DNA from: Lingula anatina
Taxonomy: Eukaryota > Brachiopoda > Lingulata > Lingulida > Lingulidae
Length of the DNA: 24,247 nt
NCBI RefSeq assembly: GCF_001039355.2
Contig: NW_019773847.1
Span: 979,946-1,004,192, forward strand
Direction of reading: 5' to 3'
Positions 1 through 7,917 of this stretch are shown here, one piece after another (within the stretch, counting starts at the first letter, position 1; the number at the start of each line of letters is the position of its first letter). The notes beneath the pieces were generated by a model, which saw nothing but the letters and a program-made list of their open reading frames with translations, searched no databases and was not told the DNA's origin. The position numbers were made by a program, and so were the translations under genes.

Positions 1-198
1 AAGTCCTATACTGGCAATCTAAGTGTGACCTTGAAATTGACCTTTGACCTACTTTTTATCATGAAGTGAACTCTGCTAATTTCTTTCTCTTTTAACTTCA
101 AACTTGACAGAGATAGGTCCATAGTTACTCTTGAACTTGAATAGGAAGTCATATACTGGCAATTTACTGTGACCTTGAAATTGACCCTTGACCTATCT
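1..198. repeat. Two-unit tandem repeat, about 146-bp period
   Basis: The block at 1-52 (starts AAGTCCTATACTGGCAAT) recurs at 147-198 with a few substitutions. Both copies carry the core GTGACCTTGAAATTGACC followed by a TTGACCT. The direct TGACCT-like half-sites resemble nuclear-receptor half-sites, but in a repeat this is more likely chance than function. The window starts inside the repeat, so the full number of units is unknown. Confidence 0.7.
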
Positions 199-544
199 TA
201 CAAAGAACTTAAATTTGATTGTACCATATATATTTTTTGCAATAGTTTAAAAATTCTTGTTGATTGCATTTTTACAGCTTGTCAAGCACAAAACTGGTGG
301 CTGTGTCCCTTATTTTGTGTATGTGGGGGTCTATACGAATGCGCTTGCTCCAGCTGGTGGTACAATATTCGGAGGCGGTATCGCCTCTCTGATCCTCTAG
401 TTTCAATTAAATTTCAATAAATCTCATTTAATTTTTGAATTATTGAATCAATATCAAATGGGCATCGTACTAGATGTCCACGAAGGTTCTACATGGCGTC
501 TGGCTCTTTCTTCACAACACTCTCCGCCGACTTATCATCAGTAA
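199..544. other. Non-coding stretch, no gene recognised
   Basis: An open frame of 83 codons crosses this area on the plus strand, but its composition is not protein-like and it starts inside the tandem repeat. I see no RNA gene, no clean transposon end before 545 and no convincing splice sites. Confidence 0.5.
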
Positions 545-1089
545 AGCCCGCCGCACACAGAACGATTTTTCGTCGACCTACACACTTACGACAAAATATC
601 GGCCTGTCTGCGCTGCTCCACGACAACTTTTCAACTAGTCGGGCGAGAATCAAACATGTTTGATTTTTAAACGTTGTACTGTAGTGTGTGCCCTTTCCTA
701 CGACAATTTGTCGCGCTGATCATTATCTTCAGCCAATGGTTGCGCCATCTGATATCGCCGAGCTCCTTAACCAGGTTATTATATGACCCCTGTTCAATAC
801 CATGACGCAGCCATGTCTTTACCCAACAGGATCTTTGCTTCTTTGCCTGCCGTTTATAGCAAGTAGGCAATCAATGCTTTCTTAATCTTTTTTCTCTTCG
901 AGCGTGAAATTGCAGCCATTTTGAATCAACGCCCCACCTCGCGGACGAAATAATAACTATGTCACTTTCACCACACCAGTCGGCGCTTTGTTGCGACAGC
1001 TTGTCGTGTGTGTGCGCTGATCTCATCCAGGACGACCGATCGGCCAACTTTTGTCGGCCGGCGAAAAATTGTTCTGTGTGCGGCGGGCT
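545..1089. mobile_element. PIF/Harbinger-type deletion derivative with TIRs and TAA duplication
   Basis: Seen: a 34-bp terminal inverted repeat. The left end at 545-578 starts AGCCCGCCGCACACAGAACG; the right end at 1056-1089 is its reverse complement with three mismatches. Both ends are flanked by TAA (542-544 and 1090-1092). Known: a 3-bp TAA/TTA target duplication is the hallmark of PIF/Harbinger elements. The element is 545 bp long, far shorter than an autonomous Harbinger, and holds a transposase N-terminal remnant on the minus strand. It is therefore a MITE-like deletion derivative that would need enzyme supplied in trans. Confidence 0.85.
667..870 (-). pseudogene. Harbinger transposase N-terminal remnant
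   Basis: The 67-residue frame holds a basic start followed by WVKTWLRHGIEQGSYNNLV. This matches the shape of the N-terminal block of Harbinger transposases, where a basic run and W-V-x-P/T-W are followed by G-x-Y-x-x-L and, about 15 residues later, the helix that precedes the helix-turn-helix. The DDE catalytic domain is absent; the element ends before it could be encoded. It lies entirely inside the inverted repeats at 545-1089, which supports the assignment. The listed start is only the first ATG in the frame. The frame is a fossil, not a working enzyme. Confidence 0.65.
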
Positions 1090-1178
1090 TAAAATTGTAC
1101 TGGCAGAAGAGGACGGTGCATTTGTTGATTGTGTTGTACTTGGTAGTAGTGTACCAAAAATTTAACAGAAAAGTTCAC

Positions 1179-1206
1179 CATCATCATCATCATCATCACC
1201 ATCATT
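1179..1206. repeat. CAT trinucleotide microsatellite
   Basis: Consecutive CAT units with one CAC interruption. In one plus-strand frame they read as a histidine run, but that frame has no other protein-like content. Confidence 0.9.
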
Positions 1207-1315
1207 ATCAATACTAGGCAAGTCCGCAAGTAACCTTATGTACACACAGCCTGATGGAGCTATATATTTTATCAAGAGCTTTGAGTCAATTTTTCTTGAA
1301 ACTGGAATATCCGGT

Positions 1316-1840
1316 TTAACAAGTGTTCCAGAACAGTTTTTTTATAATTTCAAATGCAAATCCTTCCATTTCAGCACCTTTAAGAAGAGCAGATAGTTCT
1401 TTCTCTAACTGGGTCGATGTCCAATCTCTGTTGATTTCAAAGCCAGAAATAATTCTTCTGTATTTTTCAAGCTCAACTCTTTCCCTATTGGATGGAACTT
1501 TATTGTGACCGTATTCTATAACGACAACATCTTTAGACACAGTAGCCGACTCATATGGTCGCCCTGCAGTATTGCGTGAGTACAGTGTTGGTCTTACCGG
1601 TAAACTATGACTTCCTCGACTCAGCGAAGGGTGAGCATGTGCACTTGAAAAGTATGAGTTTCTTCCAGTTGATGTCCTTGCTACAGTCGGAAATCGCGCC
1701 TGAAGCTCAGAGAGGGAGTTTGAAGAGGTTGTCCTTCGCCTGTTAACAATGTTTGACAGTTTCTGCAATTTTTTGAAGTTCATCTCGATCATCATCAGTC
1801 CATTGCTCCCCCTTTTTGACAGATTATCGCAAGGGTTCAT
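1316..1840 (-). CDS. Exon-like ORF, possibly from a G2E3/HECT-ligase-like gene
   Basis: This is a 174-residue open frame. The first third is Ser/Thr/Arg-rich. The last 60 residues look like a folded segment: a KDVVVIEYG strand, then VPSNRERVELEKYR, then a helical FEINRDWTSTQLEKEL. From memory of the family, this order (SKDVV.., VP-x-R-x-x-x-x-L, GFEI-x-x-x-W) resembles the region ahead of the HECT domain in G2/M-specific E3 ligase-like proteins of molluscs and fish; I am not certain. No HECT domain is visible nearby. Upstream of about 1760 another minus frame (EQWTDDDRDELQKIAETVK) looks more protein-like, so a frame break or exon edge lies near 1750-1770. The ATG at 1840 is probably not the true start. 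Confidence 0.4.
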   Translation of the reverse strand: MNPCDNLSKRGSNGLMMIEMNFKKLQKLSNIVNRRRTTSSNSLSELQARFPTVARTSTGRNSYFSSAHAHPSLSRGSHSLPVRPTLYSRNTAGRPYESATVSKDVVVIEYGHNKVPSNRERVELEKYRRIISGFEINRDWTSTQLEKELSALLKGAEMEGFAFEIIKKLFWNTC

Positions 1841-2441
1841 GGGAAACTACATGTATAGTGGAGCGCTTGATGCAATATGGGATGCAATAATTAATTCCAG
1901 AGAAGGAAAAAATAATTCGTGCTCACGAAAAATTAAATCTTGTTTGAAATGAGAGGAAAACAACAAAAAAGTTATTGTAAGACTATGTATATTTAAATAA
2001 AGTATGTGAATGTAATTCTTAGAGTACAAATAAATAATTAGGACACCTAGCATAATGAGTTATTCACGTAGTACATATAATATTTTCCTACTAACAAAAA
2101 ATTAATTACATGTATTTTGACCTATTTGGGCCCCCATATGTACTTGTATCCTATTGGTTAAGTACTATTGTTATATATTTGTTTTGATATTCAAGCATTT
2201 TTTCAACAAAGTGAGATATGTTTGTATATACTGTCCATACTCCTATAATCAACAATATAAAAGCATCTGTTACTTAAATGTGTAGTGTCAGTACCCTCAA
2301 ATCAAATCTGAATGGGCATAAAATAATTAATATTGTGTGCTAAAAATTTGGGGATTCATAGTTAAGATGTTTATCTACTCATCAGTTACAAAATAAAACT
2401 AATGCATCAGAGTTCATTTTTTACTCAATATGGCCCCTACT
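1841..2441. other. AT-rich non-coding stretch
   Basis: No open frame here is protein-like. I see scattered A/T runs, no inverted ends and no RNA gene. It could be intron or intergenic DNA between the minus-strand exon candidates on either side. Confidence 0.5.
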
Positions 2442-2609
2442 CAGCGGCAGATCCAGACATATTTTCTGACAGGCTTCCAAATTATCTTTATTGATCCATC
2501 CTCCATTTTTGACCGTCTTCCGACAGAAAAAATTATGTACCCATCAATGTAAACTCGAAAATCTGAGTTTCTTCCGGAAGACCCAGAAGGCGGCCTAAAT
2601 CCGCCCCTG
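2442..2609. mobile_element. Short MITE-like element with imperfect TIRs
   Basis: The left end CAGCGGCAGATCCAG (from 2442) and the reverse complement of the right end, CAGGGGCGGATTTAG (ending 2609), are imperfect inverted repeats. A direct CTACT flanks both sides (2437-2441 and 2610-2614). CAGGGGCGG-type ends are common in invertebrate non-autonomous elements of the hAT type, but those make 8-bp duplications and only 5 bp match here. Oddly, a minus-strand open frame runs straight through it. Confidence 0.4.
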
Positions 2610-2883
2610 CTACTGTACTTTGTACCCCTGATTGTGAAACGGCTGATAGTGCAGGCATATAATATAATTGTGTTTTTATTTTCACAGATACATAGGGGAG
2701 AGTCTACGTCCAGATTAGAGATTGATTGCCTAATTGAGATATACTGATCGAAAGATTGTAATTTCTCTATAAGCCATCTCGTTTTTTTGGAAATGTCCTT
2801 CCTTGCACTTCTACTTGGCTTTGGCTTCTTTGCTTTGTTGTAACTAATATGAAGTGACCGTATCTTTGCTTTTACCCAGGAAG
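2443..2883 (-). CDS. Exon-like open frame, MADF/Myb-SANT-like segment, no methionine start
   Basis: On the minus strand one frame stays open from the acceptor CTTTTTACATTTTTAG (just above 2883) to a TGA at 2441-2443, about 147 codons. It has no ATG until near its end, so a simple ORF search misses it. The first part, starting SWVKAKIRSLHISYNKAKK and followed by Ser/Arg-rich KPSRSARKD and TRWLIEKLQSF, has the look of the second half of a MADF or Myb/SANT-like DNA-binding module: W-x-x-K-I-R-S-L near the start and W-L-x-E-K-L some 30 residues later. A donor ATCT|GTGAAA at 2685 would end the exon at 2686. Without it the frame continues through the MITE-like block. No function is assigned. Confidence 0.4.
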
Positions 2884-3349
2884 CTAAAAATGTAAAAAGT
2901 ATAACATTTATTTAAAAAAAGGAGGGAACTGGGTATTTTATATTTTTAGGGGCAGGTAGGCCTAAAAAGGCCTCAGTTCGAGAAAGTCCTCTTTATTTTA
3001 GAATTAATTTATAGGCCTATCTTTTTAAATTTAAACAGTGGCATTGCTGTTGTCACAATTTAACCAGTTTGACAATATATGCTTGAAAAATTATTCATTG
3101 TTTTACATGCACGTTGAAACCGGGTTTGCTTAAGTCAACAATTTCTAATCCAATTACATGCAAAACATATTAAACTGCAACGTATTAGTCTGAACAGTGC
3201 AACAATGTTAGGCAACATTCAATCAATTTTTTTAAAAAAAAAATAACCATAATTAAAAAAATATAAAAGTAGGTATAAACTCATTCATGCACTGTCCAAT
3301 GCATCATGCTCAACAACAAAATTCAAACAAATATTTAGAAAACATATAC
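2884..3349. other. AT-rich stretch, part shared with 24161-24246
   Basis: No gene is seen. The part at 3142-3225 is clearly homologous to 24161-24246 (core CTAATCCAATTACATGCAAA). The part at about 3270-3349 is homologous to about 13970-14043, upstream of the same microexon-like block. It therefore belongs to a repeat family that surrounds the retrotransposon 3' ends. Confidence 0.5.
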
Positions 3350-3379
3350 CAACTTGGACTGTTGTTTTGATCAAATCAC
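3350..3379 (-). other. Candidate 30-nt microexon, copy at locus 1
   Basis: The minus strand shows an acceptor TATTATATTTCAG directly before a 30-nt block, followed by a donor G|GTATATG. The block GTGATTTGATCAAAACAACA... differs at only two positions from 14044-14073, where both splice sites are conserved too. Thirty nucleotides is ten codons, so inclusion would keep frame. There is no transcript evidence. It could instead be a conserved repeat stretch that happens to have GT/AG edges. Confidence 0.35.
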
Positions 3380-3449
3380 CTGAAATATAATAGGAAGTAC
3401 AAACTATAATATACTTTATCAAATATATATCTTTATTATGTATTTTTTT

Positions 3450-3746
3450 TTAATATCCATATATTTTGTCTCTGAGGTAAAGTATGATGTTTAGCATTTC
3501 TTCTTTTGATATTTCTTTTCTATAATCATTAATATTGTCAATCATGAACTCCATTCCTTTTTCTGTTAGAATGTTCTCCTTCCAGAGAGTGCCTAAGTAA
3601 TTTAAAGTTCTCGCTTCATAGAGTGAATTTGGTATCAAACTCTGTAAGGCAATATTAAATAAAGAGGAAGGATTTTCAGTCCATTCTCTGGTCCATTCAA
3701 TCTCTAAATCTTCTAATAAAATATTATTAAGATTGGTATCATCCAT
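3450..3746 (-). CDS. Small ORF immediately downstream of pol, unknown function, spliced-looking start
   Basis: This is a 98-residue frame starting MDDTNLNNILLEDLEIEWTR if the second Met is used. It is acidic, rich in Leu, Ile, Asn and Glu, and has no signal peptide, no membrane segment and no Cys pattern. Its upstream edge is a good minus-strand acceptor, TTTTTGTGTAG|GTGATGG, so it may be a terminal exon reached by splicing. It lies 115 bp after the end of integrase. A relative with the same order (integrase tail, small ORF, microexon-like block) lies at 14125-14453. The position after pol recalls the env or accessory slot of Gypsy elements, but nothing in the protein looks like an envelope. 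It may be a host exon captured beside the element. I do not recognise it. Confidence 0.4.
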   Translation of the reverse strand: MDDTNLNNILLEDLEIEWTREWTENPSSLFNIALQSLIPNSLYEARTLNYLGTLWKENILTEKGMEFMIDNINDYRKEISKEEMLNIILYLRDKIYGY

Positions 3747-3863
3747 CACCTACACAAAAAATACAAATAATTAAATTCCTTTTATTTCAGCACTGCCGAA
3801 AACTAAGGAAGTATTTATATACAACTATGCATTAACTAATAAACAAAATATATATCAATATAA

Positions 3864-4580
3864 TCATTCTAAAGCAAAATCTCTTAAATGAGATGGCATC
3901 TTAATTTGTCTACCAAATCTTGATCTTTTTACAATTGGTTCCACCAATTGTGGTTCATTCAACTGAAAATCACTCTCTCTTTCAACAAATTTTCTCAATC
4001 TGTCATGATGTACCACCTGGATTTTTCCTTTTTTATCTTTAATTGTATAGAGAGGTGGGGATGCTCTAAGAACATTATATGGTCCTTTATATAAGGGTCT
4101 AAGTTTCTTACTTTCTCCCTTTTTATGACTTTCATCCCTCAAATATACCTTCTGACCACAGGTATATTCACTCTCTCTCAACTTTGCATCATACAATTGT
4201 TTTTGACGTTTTTGAACACATTTCAATTTTTCTCTAGCCATTTCATGTGATCTATTTAGGCTTTCACTCAAATTTTTCAACCATTCATGAGTCTCATATG
4301 GTATCAAATTTTCATTCACACAACCTGTTAGTAAGTGCAATGGCATAAAAACTTCTCTCCCTAACATCATCATGTTAGGAGTAAACCCTGTTGATGCATT
4401 CACAGTTGAATGTAATGCCATAACTAATTGAGGTAAATCTCTATCCCAATATCTCACATTCCCTTCTACATTACATCTAATCATCTGTGTAAAAATACCC
4501 ATGCATCTTTCAACTTGTCCATTAGCACTTGCTCTAAAACCAGTTGTTCTAAGTTGTTTGATTTCTAATAATCTACACAA
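3864..4580 (-). pseudogene. Integrase C-terminal half, Gypsy copy 1
   Basis: This is a 238-residue frame. Near residues 20-25 is NGQVER, which carries the catalytic Glu of the integrase DDE triad. Residues 60-75 hold the usual N-A-S-T-G-x-x-P segment. Near residues 165-200 is a GPY/F-type tail (YKGPYNVL, then YTIKD and HHDRLRKF), the C-terminal module of many Gypsy integrases; no chromodomain follows. The same frame continues upstream past the first ATG to about 4665 and includes a TDQGSNF segment with the second catalytic Asp. Upstream of that a break shared with copy 2 separates it from the N-terminal half. Its role would have been strand transfer of the cDNA into the genome. Confidence 0.85.
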
Positions 4581-4728
4581 ATTTCTAAATAGACTACTTT
4601 GAAAATTTGAACCTTGATCTGTATATATCTCTTGTGGACAACCAAAAGTAACTAAAATGCTTTTGCTACTAATTCAGCTGTCTGATTTGGCAATGCCACA
4701 CACTCTATCCACTTAGTAAACTGATCTA

Positions 4729-5118
4729 TCATAACCAAAATATAAGAATTCCCAAATTCACTTGGGTAAACGGTCCAAGTATATCTAAATGAACCTTTTC
4801 CATAGGAAATCCTGCATGATGTAATTTCATTTGGGCTTTTGGTCGAACAGTACTATGCTTATTTTTATTGCAAAGTTCACATGAACTTACATACAATTTG
4901 CAATCTCTATTCATTCCATGCCACTTGAATGATTGTTTGAGTTTTTGCAAAGTTTTCTCATAAGCAAAATGACCAGCTGTTTTTGAATCATGACAGAAAA
5001 ATAAAACTTCATTGACCAAATCTTTTCGTACAATTAAACACAAATTTCTATCCTCTCTCTTTTCCCATTTGTAATATAACACATCATTCAAAAGAATCAA
5101 TTGTTCTTTGCAATTCAC
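4729..5118 (-). pseudogene. Integrase N-terminal half (HHCC zinc finger), Gypsy copy 1
   Basis: The zinc-binding module is visible: CHDSKTAGHFAYEKT carries both histidines, and CKLYVSSCELC carries the C-x2-C pair about 30 residues later. VHLDILGPF follows with the first catalytic Asp. One T present in copy 2 (near 15837) is missing here near 4760, so the frame leaves the integrase core and runs to an artificial end. The GTG-type start at 5118 is not a real start; the segment should be read as a continuation of the linker, from which it is separated by a one-base frame break shared with copy 2. Confidence 0.85.
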
Positions 5119-5537
5119 AATTCTTTCACTGCCATACTACACAAATACAACTCTGACTCTTTAGGTTCACCATTCTCTAACCAACCTATGATTATTTTCA
5201 AATCTGCATCTTTTCTCTGCAATTTTTTCAAGTCATATCCTTTCAACCAATTGCATAATTCATCTCTTTCGTTTTTGTCAGTATTATCATTTGTATCAGC
5301 CCTCTGACACATCAAAGCTGAACTGAATTTTACACAATTTGTTTCATTCTTCATATCACCAACTGCATTCGATTCAACTACATTGTCATCTGATTTCTTA
5401 CTTCCCAGAGGAATTACATCATTCACATCAGTCTCAAACCTTGACCAATTTTTATGTACTCTCTGAAAATAATGACATCCTCCACAGGGTAAATCACTCA
5501 ATTTCACTCCCACCTTATAGCAATCACACTCTTTCAT
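5115..5537 (-). pseudogene. RNase H-integrase linker, Gypsy copy 1
   Basis: A roughly 140-residue segment starting MKECDCYKVG. It contains a Cys/His cluster (CDC, then LPCGGCHYFQRVHKNW), an acidic middle with many Asn and Asp, and a helical tail with WLKGYDLKKLQRKDADLKI that is typical of the region just before Gypsy integrase (W-x-x-x-x-L-x-x-x-Q-x-x-D). The Cys/His cluster could bind a metal, but this is inference. It is flanked by -1 frame breaks on both sides (near 5577-5590 and near 5115), both present at the same bases in copy 2. Confidence 0.75.
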
Positions 5538-5539
5538 AG

Positions 5540-6841
5540 CTAAAGGTATTCTTGATAATGCATCTGCATTCCCATGCTTCTTTTCTTTCCTGGTCTATGT
5601 TCAATGGTAAAATTATACTGAGATAATTCTTCTAACCATCTTGCTAACTGACCATCTGGGTTTTTAAATCCCAACAACCATACTAAACTATGATGATCTG
5701 TTCGGATTCTGAACTTTCTTCCCAACAAATAATGTCTATATTGTCTACAGAAGTTTACAACAGCCAAGAGCTCTTTTCTAGTTGTACAATAACGTTGCTG
5801 TATAGATGACATAATTTTACTTCCATAAGCAATAACCTTCTCTTCACCATGTTGTATCTGTGAAAGTTCTGCTCCTATACATAAATATGATGCATCTGTA
5901 TCAAGTATAAATTCACCTTCAGACAAAAGAAAGGCTAAACAAGGGGCAGTTGTTAACCCTTGTTTTAAACTTTCAAATGCTATTTCATGTTCATCTGACC
6001 AATTGAAAACACCTTTAATCACTGTCAACTCATACAAACAAGCAGTTTTCTCAGCAAATTGAGGAATATGATCTCTATGATAATTTATGAAACCAAGGAA
6101 TGTTTCAACTTCCTTTTTGTTTGTAGGTACTGGCCACTTTCTAACACACTCGATCTTACTTTCAGTTATACCAACACCTTCTCTACTGATAGACTTTCCT
6201 AAGAATTCACACTATGTTTGGAAAAGAAAACACTTCTTAGGCTTTAACTTTAAGTTGTAAGAACGCAATCTCTCCAAAACCTCTTTCAAATTCTTAAGAT
6301 GATCTTCAAAATTCTTTCCCAACACTGTGATATCATCCAGATACACTAATACTTTCTCCCAAGTCAAACCTCTCAATACTAACTGCATTGCTCTTGAAAA
6401 ACTTGCAGGGGAATTTGTAAGTCCCATAGCCATTCTCTTATGCTCATACAGACCATATCTGGTGATAAAAGCAGTTTTGTTTCTATCTTTCTCATCAATC
6501 TCAATCTGAAAATATCCTTGAGCCATATCAATCAAACTAAAAAATTGATTTCCAGCCAGACAATCTAAACAATCACCAATGTTTGGAATAGGATAAGAAT
6601 CTTTAATAGTTTTCTTATTTAATTCCCTATAATCCACACACCATCTAACACTACCATCTTTCTTTCTTATCAATACTGGTGGAGAAGCCCATTCAGAATT
6701 TGACGGCTGAATAACATCAGAAGCTAACAACTTTTCAAGCATCTTTTTCTCTTCTCCCTCCATTCCCAATGGAGTTCTACGCAATTTCTGTTTCACAGGA
6801 GCTGCACTACCAGTGTTAAAAGTATGCTTAACACCTTTCAT
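5540..6841 (-). pseudogene. Reverse transcriptase and RNase H, Gypsy copy 1
   Basis: The frame is continuous from 6841 to 5540 except for a stop at 6212-6214, where copy 2 has a Lys codon. RT motifs in order: WCVDYRELNKKT, SLIDMAQGYFQIEI with a catalytic Asp, GLTNSPASF, and VYLDDITVLG, the Y-x-D-D box. The RNase H part has DTDAS, KELLAVV and RTDHHSLVWLL, supplying the usual Asp-Glu-Asp residues. The segment ends in an out-of-frame tail before a TAG at 5540-5542, because of a -1 frame break about 35-50 bases earlier that copy 2 shares. Function: copying the RNA genome into cDNA. Confidence 0.92.
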
Positions 6842-6847
6842 GCACCC

Positions 6848-7906
6848 TTAATCAAGATCATGCTTTGCAAATACATCTTCATAATCTCTCAAAGTTCCAC
6901 ACAATGCAACCATTTCATTTGAATCAAGCTCCTCACTCGATCTTTCAAATAAATCTTGCAAATGTTCAGGCAAATCTCTTTTCAAACTTCTCATCACTTC
7001 TTCATCTATATTCAACTTCTTTTCAACTTTATTCACAGCAGACACGTTAGCTTTTCCATCTACATCTTTTTTACATCTCACTTCAGAATCAACTGTCTCA
7101 ACTTCCTTAATAACACCTAACACACTACCTGCTTTCAAAATAGCATTTCTTTTTCCATCATTCACTATTTCTACAGGAACAACATCATCACCTTTAACTA
7201 ATGCACAAGATACCAACACTTGTCTATCAACACAAGTTTCTATCACATACTCTTTCTTTTTCTCTAACTCATAATCTGCACAAACAGAAATTCTCATCAC
7301 AGTCAATGGAGGAACTACTATTCTCTTTTTCGTTCTCACCATATTTTCACAAATTTCAACTTCTTTCTCCATTCCATCAACACATTTCTCATCACTTTTA
7401 GCTTCTGTCTCACCATTCACTTTACTCAAATCAGAGTCACCTTCAACTTCTATGCTTCCTTGTACACATTTTTCTCCAATGATCAAAGTTTGATCAACTA
7501 AATTCACCACAAAATTTCTCTCCTTCAAAAACTTCAATCCCAACAACATATCAATTCCTTCTTGTAAATCTGCAACATACACATTTTCCTTATATTCTAT
7601 CCCATCTATCTCAATACTCAAATTTTCTATTCTGTGACCCATCATAAATGCATTTTTTCCAGCAAGCATTAATTTCAGAGTCTCACAAAACTCAGGCACA
7701 CCCTGCAATTTACTATAAAATCTTTTATTTACGATAGTAAATTGAGCTGCCGTATCCACAACTGCTAATGTTTTCACACCATTCACACTAACAGGAATCA
7801 CAAAATTTTCTCCTACTAATTCTCCAACATTCATCATTTTCACATTTCCACTATCCATAATTCGACCTTCAACATGAAGTAAGAGATCCGAAATCCGGTC
7901 GGTCAA
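6848..7906 (-). pseudogene. Aspartic protease and connecting region, Gypsy copy 1
   Basis: The protease active site reads AVVDTAAQFTIV near residues 48-60; most retroelement proteases have D-T/S-G-A. Later MLLGLKFLKERN fits the L-G-x-x-F/W-L strand of the family. The frame has no ATG at its beginning (TTG) and overlaps the end of gag in the -1 register, so it was expressed as a gag-pol fusion. A Lys/Asp/Glu/Val-rich connector follows. It ends at a TAA (6846-6848) where copy 2 has TTA, after which the same frame resumes as RT. The protease would mature gag-pol inside the particle. Confidence 0.85.
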
Positions 7907-7917
7907 TTCGTCCCGTT

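Noticed and set aside
959-1217. Two overlapping plus-strand ORFs, one with a His run
   Set aside because: They cross the right Harbinger end and a CAT microsatellite; chance frames.
3450-3746. Envelope gene of the Gypsy element
   Set aside because: The position fits, but there is no signal peptide, membrane segment, cleavage site or cysteine pattern.
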